Assembly (NCBI GenBank): GCA_963840535.1
Contig: CAWIZJ010000067.1
Coordinates: forward strand, 93,134-157,133
DNA from: VAZQ01 sp963840535
Lineage (GTDB): Bacteria; Pseudomonadota; Alphaproteobacteria; Rhizobiales; Xanthobacteraceae
DNA length: 64,000 nucleotides
Reading direction: 5' to 3'
Positions 46,578 through 56,223 of this stretch are shown here, in pieces (within the stretch, counting starts at the first letter, position 1; the number at the start of each line of letters is the position of its first letter). The notes under the pieces were generated by a model. That model saw only the letters and a program-made list of their open reading frames with translations. It was not told the DNA's origin and did not search any database. The position numbers and the translations under genes were made by a program.

Positions 46578-47221
46578 TCGAGGTGAACGACATCGTCAAG
46601 GAGTATGCCGCCGAGGGAGGCCGGCATCGCGTCCTCGACGGCATCTCCTTCTCGGTAGGCAAGGGCGAGAAGATGGCCGTGCTCGGGCGCAACGGCGCCG
46701 GCAAATCGACGCTGGTCAAGCTGCTCGGCGGGGTGGAGGCGCCGACCTCGGGCCGGATCGATCTCGGCATGTCCCTGTCGTGGCCGCTCGGCTTCCACGG
46801 CGGCATTCATCCCAACCTGACCGGTCTGGACAACGTGCGCTTCCTGGCCAGGCTGTACGGCCGGCCGTTCGACGAGATCTACGCCTTCACCGAGGAGTTC
46901 GCGGAGCTGGGCGAGCAGATGCGCATGCCCATTGCAACCTATTCGACCGGGATGCGCACACGCATCGCCTTCGGGCTGTCGCTCGCCATCAATTTCGATT
47001 GCTACCTGATCGACGAGGTGCTGGCGGTGGGAGACCCCAAGTTCCAGCGCAAGTGCCGGGAGGAGCTGCTCGAGCGGCGCAAGGGCAACGCCATGATCCT
47101 GGTCTCGCACGACGTGCATCTCATCCGCGAGTTCTGCACCCACGCGCTCGTTCTCAAGCAGGGCCGCGGCAAGGTGTTCTCCGATCTCGATTTCGCGATC
47201 AGCATCTACGAGGGGCTCTAG
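46574..47221 (+). CDS. Capsule polysaccharide ABC transporter ATPase (KpsT type)
   Basis: A 215-residue ATPase: Walker A GRNGAGKST at 38-46, the family variant signature YSTGMRTRIAFG near 132-143, Walker B CYLIDEVLAVGD, and the switch His in VSHDVHL. The short form without a C-terminal carbohydrate-binding domain indicates KpsT/CtrD-type export of lipid-linked capsule. Last gene of the three-gene overlap cluster. Confidence 0.95.
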   Translation: MIEVNDIVKEYAAEGGRHRVLDGISFSVGKGEKMAVLGRNGAGKSTLVKLLGGVEAPTSGRIDLGMSLSWPLGFHGGIHPNLTGLDNVRFLARLYGRPFDEIYAFTEEFAELGEQMRMPIATYSTGMRTRIAFGLSLAINFDCYLIDEVLAVGDPKFQRKCREELLERRKGNAMILVSHDVHLIREFCTHALVLKQGRGKVFSDLDFAISIYEGL

Positions 47222-47312
47222 CGCGCGGCACGAGCTTCGCTATCTGATTATGATACGGCAGCGGCGGCATTCCGGGCGCGGGCGCGCGGCCGAGCCGCGA
47301 CGGAGGGACATC

Positions 47313-48809
47313 ATGCGCGAGATCGGCCATTTCATCGGCGGCAAGCCGGTCGCAGGCAGCTCCGGCCGCAGCGGCGAGGTGTTCGACCCCAATACCGGCG
47401 AGGTGCAGGCCAAGGTCGCCTTCGCCGCGAGATCGGAGGTCGAGGCGGCCATCGCGAATGCCGAGGCGGCGCAGCCGGCCTGGGCGGCGACCAATCCGCA
47501 GCGGCGTGCGCGCGTCCTGTTCAAGTTCCTGGAGCTGGCGCAGAAGGAGTTCGACAGCCTCGCCAGGCTGCTGTCCTCCGAGCACGGCAAGACCTTCGCC
47601 GATTCCCGCGGCGACATCCAGCGCGGCCTCGAGGTGGTCGAGTTCGCCTGCGGCATTCCCCATCTCCTGAAGGGCGAGTTCAGCGAGAGCGCCGGCCCCG
47701 GCATCGACCTGTTCTCGCTGCGCCAGCCGCTCGGCGTGGTCGCCGGCATCACCCCGTTCAACTTCCCGGCCATGATCCCGATGTGGAAGTTCGCGCCCGC
47801 GCTCGCCTGCGGCAATGCGTTCATCCTCAAGCCGTCGGAGCGCGACCCCTCGGTGCCGATGCGGCTCGCCGAGCTGCTGATCGAGGCTGGCCTGCCCGCA
47901 GGCGTGCTCAACGTGGTCAACGGCGACAAGGAGGCGGTCGACACGCTGCTCACCGATCCGCGCGTCAGGGCGCTCGGCTTCGTGGGCTCCTCCGCCATCG
48001 CCGAGTACATCTATGCGACCGGCTGCGCCCACGGCAAACGGGTGCAATGCTTCGGCGGCGCCAAGAACCACATGGTGGTGATGCCGGACGCCGACATGGA
48101 CCAGGCGGTGGATGCGCTCATCGGCGCCGGCTACGGCTCCGGCGGCGAACGCTGCATGGCGGTCTCGGTCGCGGTGCCGGTCGGCAGGAAGACCGCCGAC
48201 ATCCTGGTCGAGAAGCTGATCCCGCGGGTCGAGAGCCTCAAGGTCGGTCCCTCCAGCGATGCGCAGGCGGACTACGGCCCGCTGGTGACCAGGACGCATC
48301 TCGAGAAGGTCAGGCGCTACGTCGACCTCGGCATCGAGGAAGGCGCCAGGCTCAAGGTCGACGGCCGCAATTTCAAGCTGCAGGGCTACGAGCGCGGGTT
48401 CTTCATGGGCGGCTGCCTGTTCGACGAGGTGACCCCCGACATGCGCATCTACAAGGAGGAGATCTTCGGCCCGGTGCTCTCGGTGGTGCGCGCCGCCGAC
48501 TACGAGGAGGCGCTGCGGCTTCCCTCCGAGCACGACTACGGCAACGGCGTCGCCATCTTCACCCGCGACGGCGACACGGCGCGCGACTTCACCAGCCGGG
48601 TCAACGTGGGAATGGTGGGAGTGAACTTCGCGATCCCGGTCCCGCTCTCCTACTACACCTTCGGCGGCTGGAAGCGCTCGGGCTTCGGCGACCTCAACCA
48701 GCACGGGCCCGACGCCGTGCGCTTCTACACCAAGACCAAGACGGTGACGTCGCGCTGGCCGTCCGGCATCAAGGAAGGCGCCGAGTTCGTGATCCCGACG
48801 ATGAAGTGA
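47313..48809 (+). CDS. mmsA: Methylmalonate-semialdehyde dehydrogenase (CoA-acylating)
   Basis: ATG 47313 follows GGAGGG; 498 residues, normal for the family. The aldehyde-dehydrogenase core is intact: ITPFNFPAMIPMW, FILKPSERDPSVP, LGFVGSS, FGGAKNHMVVMPDAD and the catalytic Cys281 in GGERCMA. The enzyme oxidises methylmalonate or malonate semialdehyde to propionyl- or acetyl-CoA in valine and inositol breakdown. It lies 91 bases after the capsule ATPase with its own RBS and has no obvious link to capsule. Distinctly high GC. Confidence 0.94.
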   Translation: MREIGHFIGGKPVAGSSGRSGEVFDPNTGEVQAKVAFAARSEVEAAIANAEAAQPAWAATNPQRRARVLFKFLELAQKEFDSLARLLSSEHGKTFADSRGDIQRGLEVVEFACGIPHLLKGEFSESAGPGIDLFSLRQPLGVVAGITPFNFPAMIPMWKFAPALACGNAFILKPSERDPSVPMRLAELLIEAGLPAGVLNVVNGDKEAVDTLLTDPRVRALGFVGSSAIAEYIYATGCAHGKRVQCFGGAKNHMVVMPDADMDQAVDALIGAGYGSGGERCMAVSVAVPVGRKTADILVEKLIPRVESLKVGPSSDAQADYGPLVTRTHLEKVRRYVDLGIEEGARLKVDGRNFKLQGYERGFFMGGCLFDEVTPDMRIYKEEIFGPVLSVVRAADYEEALRLPSEHDYGNGVAIFTRDGDTARDFTSRVNVGMVGVNFAIPVPLSYYTFGGWKRSGFGDLNQHGPDAVRFYTKTKTVTSRWPSGIKEGAEFVIPTMK

Positions 48810-48877
48810 GGCCCCTCGCCTGTCCAAGGCATCGCCAGGCCGCCGCACCGCGATCCGTGCCGAAACGAGCGACGGAT

Positions 48878-50882
48878 CACGGCAGCCGCTCCGCCGCCAC
48901 CACCTCGCGCAGGGTCTTCCACGCCCGCGCGTCGGCGCCGCGTGCGCGCAGCTCGATGCGCCACGCCCAGGCCGCGGTCTCCTCCAGCAGGCGCTGCGGG
49001 CGCGACGTAGAGGTCGATCGCGCCGGCAAGCGAGATCAGGTGCGAACACGAAGGCGAACGGCGCCTTCAGGATCGCATCCCGGCTCAATGCGCCCGCCCT
49101 CCGGCTCGAGCGTCGTCAACTGCAGCAGCCGAACGAAATCCGACACCCGCAGCGCGGGCGGCGAAACGGGCAGCACGGCATCATCCGGCACGACCAGAAA
49201 GCCGCTGACGTGCCTTCCGCCGAGCACGATGCGTTCGATCCGGCTGCGCGGGCGCCGAGCCGCCGGATGCCGCGCCAGCTCGCGCTGTGCCTGCTGGCGC
49301 GCCAGCATCGGGACGGCGAGAAAGAGGACGGCCGCGACGGCCATCGCCACGGCGCCGGGCCGCCAGCCCGGTCGCGAACCGGCCCGGCCGGGAATCGTCA
49401 GCACGCCGGGCGACTGCGAATGCGCGACGACAGGAAGCAGGCGGCGAGCACATGGGTGACGTGCAGCGCCCTCCATCCGTCGTCGGCATAGATGATGGCG
49501 GCCGACATGACGGCGCTCGCGAACAATCGCGACCCAGAGCCAGCGCTCCGCGCTTCGAGATGCGCCGGCGCCACGCATACAGCAGCCCGGGGACGAGCGC
49601 GAGCATCCCCAGGCCGGCCATGACCTTGGCCGACGTGCTCCATGGACCCGACCGGAGGAAGCAGGTAGCGCGGCTGGCTGACCACGAACTTCGTGACATT
49701 CTCGAGCATCCGCCATGCCGTCGACGCCGGGATGCTGCAGGACGTTCTCCCACGTCCGCGCCAGCAACGAACTGCACGATCGCGCGCTGGTCCGAGAGCC
49801 GGGCGAGCTCGGCGGCATATCGTCCGTGCAGGCAATCGAACCAGTCGGTGCCGAGCGACAGCCCGCAGATCGTGTAGGCGAAGTTCTCGCCCGTCGCGCC
49901 CTCGTCGAACCATACATCCGGCCGAGCAGTGCCTGCAGCGCGACCACGGTCGCGACCACGACGACGGCGAGGGCCGCGGCGCGCCATCGTCGCGCGCCGC
50001 CGGGAAAGAACGCGATCCAGAGATCGAGCAGCGGGATGGTGAGCAGGCTGCCCATCCGCATCAGGAGCGCGGCGGTCAGCGCGGAGAGCGCGACCAGCGC
50101 GTGCGGCAGCGAGCCGCGACGCAATGCCTCGATGAGGTGAGACGAGCGCCAGCAGTGCGCAAGCCAATCCGAGCGGCTCGGTCATCGTGGTGTTCAGGTA
50201 GGGGCGATGCAGCAGGAAGACGAAGCCGAAGAACGCGATGCCGGCCCAGATCCCGCGCCAGCGCGCGACGCTGCGCGCCGCCCAGAACAGCAGGACGGCG
50301 AGCATTCCCGCCTGAACGACAAGCGTCGCGAGGTAGGAGTAGCCGGCGAGGAACACGGTGAGCTGGCGGAAGGCCTGTGCCAGCGGACGGCGGCTGCTCA
50401 CGATGCCCCAATGGCCGTCCACGAACGCCAGGCGGGTGGCATCGGCGAAATACGACAGCGCGTCGGAATTGGGAACGAGCCCGGCGATGCTGTTGTAGTT
50501 GAAATCGGCCGAGCGCACGTGGCCGCTCCAGCCGCCGGCGCTCATGGCGAACAGGAACAGGCAGGCGATGACCGGCAGGCCGCAGCGGCTCCACAGACGG
50601 TTGAGGACGATCTCCTGGCGGCGCATCGCCCGCGCGGAGACCGGATCTCCCTGCGCCGACCATCGCCAGTCCCGCACCGATGGCCGCGAAGGCGAGGATC
50701 GCGTAGGGGACGAGCGGCTCGACGTCCGCCAGCCAGCCAAAGAGCCGAAAGATCGCAGTGGTCGGCAGCGCATAGCCCGCCCCGACCCCGTAGACGGTCG
50801 TCGCGAGGAAGCCGGCGCAGGCCGCGATCAGCGCCCAGCTCAGACAATGAGAGGAGCGCAGGCACCCGCGCCGGAAGCTCAC
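48878..50882 (-). pseudogene. Polytopic membrane protein, many frameshifts
   Basis: A GTG at 50882 overlaps the stop of the collagen-like gene (GTGA). Hydrophobic segments continue in alternating frames: ALIAACAGFLATTVYGVGAG, ILAFAAIGAGLAMVGAG, LPVIACLFLFAMSAGG, YLATLVVQAGMLAVLLFW, IWAGIAFFGFVFLL, ALVALSALTAALLMRMG and LAVVVVATVVALQALLG. A C-terminal soluble part reads LQLTTLEPEGG, LKAPFAFVFAPDL, then WAWRIELRARGADARAWKTLREVV, ending at 48878. Repaired, about 660 residues with 8 or more helices and a loop NSDALSYFADATRLAF. It resembles GT-C-like or O-antigen-associated membrane proteins; the function is not recognised. At least six indels. Confidence 0.6.
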
Positions 50883-51360
50883 CTGCGCATGCACAGCGCC
50901 GTGGCGTTGCCCGCCGCGGCACAGCGCCCGCCGTCGGGCGCGCCGCTCGGGCAGACCAGGGAGACCAGCACCTCGTCCTGGCTGCAGGCGACGTTCTCGC
51001 CCGCGACCAGGCGCAGCCCTGCCGGACCGGGGTCACCCTTCGGCCCCTGCCGGAGGCCCGGGCGGACCGGCGCTGCCCGGCGGCTCCGGGGCCGCCCATT
51101 GGGCCGGGCGGGCCTGCACCCCCGCCTCGCCGCGCGGCCCCTGCGCCCCGATCGGACCCTGCGCGCCCCGGATCGCCCTTGGGGCCGACCGGACCCGCGA
51201 CGCCCTGCGGACCTTGCGATCCCGGCGGTCCCGGCGGTCCTGCCGCCCCGCGCTCGCCGGACGGTCCCGGCGGTCCGGCGGCGCCCTGCGGACCCGCCGG
51301 TCCCTCGCAGGCCGCCGCGGTGAGGGCCGTTGCTATCAAGAGGGGGATCAGAGCGCGCAC
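50879..51360 (-). CDS. Collagen-like Gly-X-Y repeat lipoprotein (frameshifted)
   Basis: ATG 51360 opens a lipoprotein leader (IATALTAAACEG), then collagen-type triplets GPAGPQGAAGPPGPSGERG and GPPGSQGPQGVAGPVGPKGD. Near 51170 and again before 51040 the frame slips, and the end reads GPKGDPGPAGLRLVAGENVA with a cysteine-containing C-terminal knob (VSLVCPSGAPDGGRCAAAG, ending LCMRR). Repaired, about 160 residues: a surface-tethered stalk with a small head. G/C-rich triplet repeats are prone to assembly error. It overlaps the next gene downstream by 4 bases. Confidence 0.72.
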
Positions 51361-51492
51361 GTGGTCCGTCTCCTGTGTCCGTTCCCGGCGAGACTAGCGC
51401 CGTTGCGCGCAATGTCGAGTGCGCAATGCACGCGCGATGCACCCCGTGCACAAGTAGCGGCCCCTCGAAGTGCGGCGCGCCAAATCGGACGG

Positions 51493-52757
51493 TCACAGCA
51501 GCCGCGGCACCGGCAGCGGTGTGATCAGCGCGCCGCGATAGCCGCGGGCGCGAAGCTTGGGCGCGAGCTCGTCGGCGATGTGCCAGGAGAAAATGATGGC
51601 ACAGTCGGGCTGATCGGCGAGCAGTCTGTCCTCCTCCACCACCGGGATGGACGTGCCCGGCATGCACTTGCCGATCTTGAGCGAGCCCGCGATCTCGCAG
51701 ACATAGTCGATCAGGGCGTCGTCGAGGCCGACGTAGTTGACCAGCGTCGAGGCGCGCGACGGCGCGCTGATGCCGCAGATGCGCGCGCCCTTCTCCTTGA
51801 GATCGCGGATCATGGCCAGGAGCCGGAGCTTCGACAGCATCACTTCGGCGCGGAACGCCGCAGAGCCGCGCCCGCATGGCGTCGCCGCGCGGCTCCCCCG
51901 CCAGCATCTCGCGCGACGGCGCCGCTCACCGGACGCGCGCCGCGCCGCGCCGCGTAGACGCGGATCGATCCGCCGTGGCTGGGGATCGGCCGCGCGTGGA
52001 ACACCTCGAGCCCGTGCATGTCGAGCAGATGGACGAGGCTCGTCAGCGAATAGTAGCGCAGGTGCTCGTGATAGATGGTGTCGTACTGCAGCCGATCGAG
52101 CAGGGCGACGAGGTAGTGCGATTCGGAGATGAACACGCCGTCGTCGGCGAGCAGGTCGAGAATGCCCTCGACGATCGAATGCACGTCCTCGATATGGGCG
52201 AAGCAGTTCGCCGCCGTCACTATCCGCGCCGGTCCGTGCTCGGCCTTGACCGCGGCCGCCGCCGCGGGAGTGAAATAGCGCGTCAGCGTCGGAATTCCGC
52301 GGCCCGCCGCGATCCTGCCGACCTCGGTCGGCTCGATGCCCAGCACACGATGGCCCCCGCTCTTGAAATTGGCGAGCAGCGTGCCGTCGTTCGAGCCGAT
52401 GTCGACCACCAGGTCGTTCGCCGCGAGGCCGAGCAATGCCGAGGCCTCGGAATAGAGCTCGGCGAAATTGTCGCGCAGCACCCTGGTGGTTCCGCTGGTG
52501 TAAGGATATTCCGGCGGGAAGATGATGACGGGATCGACCGCAAGGCCGAGCTGCACCAGCTCGCAGCGCGGACAATGCAGCAGGTCGGTGGGGAACCAGG
52601 GCTGCTGGCGCGGCACCTCGCCGATCGCCACCATCTGATTGACCGGCGGCATGTAGCCGAGCGAAAGCACGTTGGCGAGCGGGGCATGACCGCAGACCTG
52701 ACAGCATTCGACCGGCACGCTCGCCCCGGTGCCGGCGGCCCGCGCCACTTTGTTCAT
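51493..52757 (-). CDS. NDP-sugar C-methyltransferase-like SAM methyltransferase (frameshifted)
   Basis: ATG 52757. The N-terminal zinc-binding domain has CQVCGH and HCPRCEL; the SAM domain has LVVDIGSNDGTLLANFK and a downstream FISESHYLVALLDRLQYDTIYHEHLRYYS segment typical of TylC3/NovU-like C-methyltransferases of deoxysugars. Near 51890 the frame changes, and the C-terminal domain continues (LRLLAMIRDLKEKGARICGI, PSRASTLVNYVGLDD, IFSWHIADELAPKLRARGYRG). Repaired length is about 420 residues, normal for the family. It suggests branched or deoxy sugars in the surface polysaccharide. Confidence 0.85.
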
Positions 52758-53004
52758 GGGTCATGCCCCCTCCTCGGAGCCGTTCCGATCGGTTTCCCGT
52801 CGCTGTAGTCGTGTCGACGCTCATAGCGCGAGGACCGCGCGTCGGCCATGATCGCCGCCGAAGCGCTGCGACGCGAAGGCAGCCGGGTGACGGTCGACCC
52901 GCGCGGAGACCCCGTCCTAAGATACAACTGGAATGTTACCGGGCTACCCAGGCCCGATAAGCATTCATCGCAGGTGGTGTCGCGCGATCAATGGACGCGA
53001 TAGC

Positions 53005-53297
53005 ATGTCGATCGACGTCTCCTGTCCGCGAAATGGCGAGATCATGTCGAGCGAACAGGAGGACGTGCTGCAAGCGGCCATCGCCGGCGTGCGAAGGGTG
53101 GCCGCTGCGATCGCAGCCCTTCCGCAAGAGGACCAGGAGCGAGCCTTCCAGGCCGCGGAGCGGCGTACGCACAGACGGTACGTGATCTCGACTATCCCGA
53201 GGATGCGGCGCGCTCGTGGGTGTCGGCCATGATGCATCGGCTGCGCGCCGATGTGAAGGACGTCGGCGAAGGCGGCGCCGACGCGCTCCGGCGATGA
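53005..53297 (+). CDS. Small helical protein (frameshifted)
   Basis: From ATG 53005 (or 53044), SSEQEDVLQAAIAGVRRVAAAIAALPQEDQERAFQAAER reads in one frame; after about 53160 a second frame gives YAQTVRDLDYPEDAARSWVSAMMHRLRADVKDVGEGG and stops at 53297. Joined, it is about 97 residues, cytoplasmic and alpha-helical. No family recognised. A single indel separates the halves. Confidence 0.5.
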
Positions 53298-53381
53298 CGT
53301 GGAGAAAGCGGCTCAACCTGGATCGAAAGTCGCGATCGCTCTAGCAGCCGCGGCAGATCTGCATGATCCGGTGCAGTCTCG

Positions 53382-54497
53382 TCAGCTCCCCGTTTTCCGC
53401 TCTCCCGCCATTCCTTCGAGCTTGAGGTCTTGAGGGATCCGCTTCGGCCGTGGTGCTGCGGTCTGATCCGCGTCGAGCATCTCGCTCTCCTCGGACGGCG
53501 GCGGCGCCGATCTCGCCACCCGCGGACGCGCAACGGAGCGCTCCGTCTCCATCCTGCGCCGCGGCTCGACACCGGCCCGATATGCCGGCTGCGTCGCATC
53601 GACGTAACCGTGCGGAGCAGCATCGACGGTCGCGGCCAGGTAGCCTCGTGGTGCTGCGGAATAGACTGGTAGCGGCGAAGGCGGCGCCATCCCGGGACCG
53701 AACCGGTAGTTCAGGCCGACGCGCACGATATTGTCGTGAAATTGGGCCCTCTCGATGGCAATGCCCCTTCCCAGGATACCGGGTATTGCCGCTTCCTTGT
53801 TGAGATCGCCGAAGTTGACATGCAGGTATTCGAGCTTGGCCGACCAGTTGCCCCAGAAGGCCACCTCGACACCGGCGCCCGCGGCCCACCCGAACGTCGT
53901 GTCGGAAAGGCTGAGGAAGTCGGCAGTCACCGCGTTGACCGTCAGGGTCAGGTCATCGCGTACATTGGCCCAGGCGCCGCCCACCGTCCCATAGGCCATC
54001 ACCGTGTCGAAGGCGACCCCGACCCGGCCGCGCGCGGTGACCAGCGATCGCACCCGCACCGTATCGCTGCCCGTGCATACGCTGCTGCAAACGACCGCGC
54101 CGGAGTACTGCTGTCCCGGACCACTGGCCGTCGAGTTCCAGGCCGAACACGATCATCCCGGCCTGCCAGTTGAAGCCCGCTTGGGCTCCGGCCAGAAGAC
54201 CCTTCAGGTCGCCGGAGCCGGTCACGACGGTTCCGCTCAGGTCCGCCCCGCGCCGATCCCGGTTGGGCCGCCGCCCTCAAACGGGCCTTCGAACGAGATT
54301 TCCGACTCGTGTCTGCCCCATCCGTATCCGACGTTTCCTCCGAAATAGAGACCCGTCCAGTCGAACGGAGGCGGAGCGAACGCCATCCGCGGCGCCAACG
54401 GCCCTACCCGCAGGTCAGCCGCGAGAGCCGCCGCGCCGACGGTCGAGGATGCGACGCACGTCGCAACGAGGAGCCGGAAAAGGCTACTTGCACGCAT
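53382..54497 (-). CDS. Outer-membrane beta-barrel protein (Omp25/RopB-like, frameshifted)
   Basis: ATG 54497 gives a signal peptide ending about AALAADL, then the family's first strand FDWTGLYFGGNVGYGWG. The frame slips near 54240 (to LSGTVVTGSGDLKGLLAGAQAGFNWQAG) and near 54110 (to VRSLVTARGRVGVAFD). Strands continue through VMAYGTVGGAWANV, FGWAAGAGVEVAFW and WSAKLEYLHVNFGDL to VRVGLNYRFG, the classic barrel-closing strand. About 100 further residues follow, rich in Pro, Arg and Ala, which is unusual because the barrel normally ends at the terminal Phe. Repaired, about 370 residues. The tail may come from a lost stop codon or be a real extension. Confidence 0.82.
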
Positions 54498-54677
54498 ACT
54501 GGGCCGTCCTGGTTTGGGCCGTCCACATCCACCCTGTCGCGATATTAACCCAATGCACGGTCGGATGAGTGACGGATATGTCACATCACGCTGAAAAGGC
54601 GTTGCGGAAGGGGACGCTCGCAAGACCGACGGCCAGTCGAAATTGCGCTCGGCACGGAGCATGTACAACGGCAGCGG

Positions 54678-54692
54678 TTAACCGGGCATTTA
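54678..54692 (+). promoter_or_regulatory. CtrA-type box upstream of sciP
   Basis: TTAACCGGGCATTTA matches TTAA-N7-TTAA with one mismatch and is followed by CC, as in the minC box. It lies 45 bases upstream of the SciP start. In Caulobacter, sciP transcription depends on CtrA, so the position makes sense. Confidence 0.6.
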
Positions 54693-54736
54693 CCATAAGC
54701 GCCGCACTCTTCGCCGCGACGGAGGGGTTCACGGGC

Positions 54737-55033
54737 ATGAAAGAGACCGCGCAGCCGAGGGTCAAGCATGTCATGGGACCCGATGGCGGTCGATTGACCC
54801 GCGCCGATCTGCCATCCCCCGACACCAAGCGCTGGGTGATCCGGCGTAAGGCGGAAGTGTTAGCGGCAGTGCGCGGCGGTCTGTTGTCGCTGGAAGAGGC
54901 CGGCAGCCTCTACGCGTTGACTTCGGACGAGCTGAGGTCCTGGCAGCATTGCATCGATCGCTACGGGCTTGCCGGGCTCCGCTCGACCAGGACCCAGTTC
55001 TACGTGACGAGGTCGCGAGGCTGGATATATTGA
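54737..55033 (+). CDS. sciP: DUF1153 cell-cycle regulator, SciP family
   Basis: ATG 54737 (GGAGGGG 9-10 bases upstream) gives 98 residues. Nearly the whole protein is the SciP/DUF1153 domain: PRVKHVMGPDGG, TRADLPSPDTKRWVIRRKAE, AAVRGGLLSLEEAGSLYALTSDEL and QHCIDRYGLAGLRSTR. It is a helix-turn-helix protein that in Caulobacter binds CtrA and blocks CtrA-driven transcription. The tail TRSRGWIY replaces the usual short end and may reflect a late frameshift. It is a single gene behind a CtrA-type box. Confidence 0.9.
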   Translation: MKETAQPRVKHVMGPDGGRLTRADLPSPDTKRWVIRRKAEVLAAVRGGLLSLEEAGSLYALTSDELRSWQHCIDRYGLAGLRSTRTQFYVTRSRGWIY

Positions 55034-55109
55034 TTTTTAGCGGTATCGTTAATTGAAAGCTAAGAACATCATGACACCGTCGTCCCGCCCTGGAGGTGAG
55101 GACGAACCT

Positions 55110-55307
55110 ATGCGGTCTCTCAGACGCGTGACACTCGTCGTAGCCGGACTAGCCGCCGGCACCCTGGCGGCGAGCGGCGCCGACATCCCCGTCAAGTCCA
55201 AGCCGGTGCACGAGCGAGCCGTCGATCATCGAAAATCGCGCGACAGCGAACCCGCCGCCCAGAAGCGATTGTTCGAGGAATTCCTCGAGTGGCTGAAAAC
55301 AAGATGA
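55110..55307 (+). CDS. Small secreted protein, unknown
   Basis: ATG 55110 lies downstream of GGAGGTGAGGA. The 65-residue product has a signal peptide (MRSLRRVTLVVAGLAAGTLA, cleaved near ASGA) and a short, charged mature part ending FEEFLEWLKTR. No family recognised. Confidence 0.5.
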   Translation: MRSLRRVTLVVAGLAAGTLAASGADIPVKSKPVHERAVDHRKSRDSEPAAQKRLFEEFLEWLKTR

Positions 55308-55469
55308 TGTGGCGCAGCGGCGCCACGCTAGCACCGCATCGCTGCCACCGGCGCCTTTCACCGACGTGTGTCGCAATTGCCACATTCTAATTATTTCTCA
55401 TTCAGCGTCACATTGAAGAACCAATTCCATCATCGACTGCCGAGGTTCTACGACTTCGGGGGTCGTCTC

Positions 55470-55793
55470 ATGACATCACCAGCTTCGAAGAGCACCAGAA
55501 AGGCGACCGCCATGAGGGTCGTCGGCGCCGACAGCGATATCCGCACTCTCATTGCCAATCACCTGGGCGTTGACGTCGAACGTGTCACCGACGACGTGCA
55601 CTTCACCGACCTCGGTGCCGACTGGCTCGACCGTTTGGAATTGATGATCGTCATCGAAGCTCAGTTCGCCGGCGTGGAGATTACCGACAATGACGTTGCC
55701 CAGATAGACGTTGTCGGCGATCTCATCCGCTACGTCGAAAGCGTGTGCAAGGACGGGCGCCGCCAGGCAATTGGCGAGCTGCTGATCCATTGA
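55470..55793 (+). CDS. Acyl-carrier-like protein lacking the attachment serine
   Basis: From ATG 55470, 107 residues. Residues about 23-95 fit the four-helix acyl carrier fold: RTLIANHLGVDVERVTDDVHFTDLGADWLDRLELMIVIE and ITDNDVAQIDVVGDLIRYVE. The phosphopantetheine site is normally Asp-Ser-Leu; here it is Asp51-Trp52-Leu53, so no prosthetic group can be attached. It may act as a non-acylated protein-protein adaptor or regulator. The N-terminal 15-20 residues and C-terminal tail extend beyond a standard carrier. No synthase genes are adjacent. Confidence 0.75.
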   Translation: MTSPASKSTRKATAMRVVGADSDIRTLIANHLGVDVERVTDDVHFTDLGADWLDRLELMIVIEAQFAGVEITDNDVAQIDVVGDLIRYVESVCKDGRRQAIGELLIH

Positions 55794-55844
55794 CCTTGAA
55801 CCCGGTAGATGAGCGCAGAGACCTCTGCGTCCCGGTCACGGCTA

Positions 55845-56223
55845 TCAGAAAGAGTTCGGTCGCGGTCGCGGCAAGGGAACGGGTTGCCGGGACAGTTCCG
55901 TGCTCAGCGTCCATGCCCGAACACGGTCGGCCGTAGCCCGCGGAACCGGCAGCGCGCCGGTAGTCAGCACAGTCCAGTCGGCGGATGTGGATTGCAAATC
56001 GGTCGGGTCGGCTGCCGGGGAACTCGAGAGGGAGGCCTCGGGCGCAGGCATGGATTCGCGCGGCGACATCACGCCGGTAACCGATCTCCAAGAGGGCGAA
56101 AATAACGGTCAGCAAAATGATCGTGCCGGCAGCAATCGATATCGCAGGGTAGCGACGAGCTGCGCGCTCCACGTCATGCACGACCACGGCGAGACGTTGA
56201 AGTTGCGCAAGGATACCGCCCAT
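55845..56223 (-). CDS. Small single-pass membrane protein (probably frameshifted)
   Basis: ATG 56223 begins MGGILAQLQRLAVVVHDVER, followed by a transmembrane helix ISIAAGTIILLTVIFALLEI. After about 56080 a second frame, VTGVMSPRESMPAPEASL to RQPVPLPRPRPNSF at 55845, looks like a Pro/Ser/Thr-rich periplasmic tail and fits better than the Arg-rich continuation. Joined, about 125 residues. No family recognised. Confidence 0.4.

Noticed and set aside
47199..49088. 629-residue minus-strand open frame
   Set aside because: Mostly antisense to mmsA. Only its first few residues (49088-49040) coincide with real coding sequence of the broken membrane protein.
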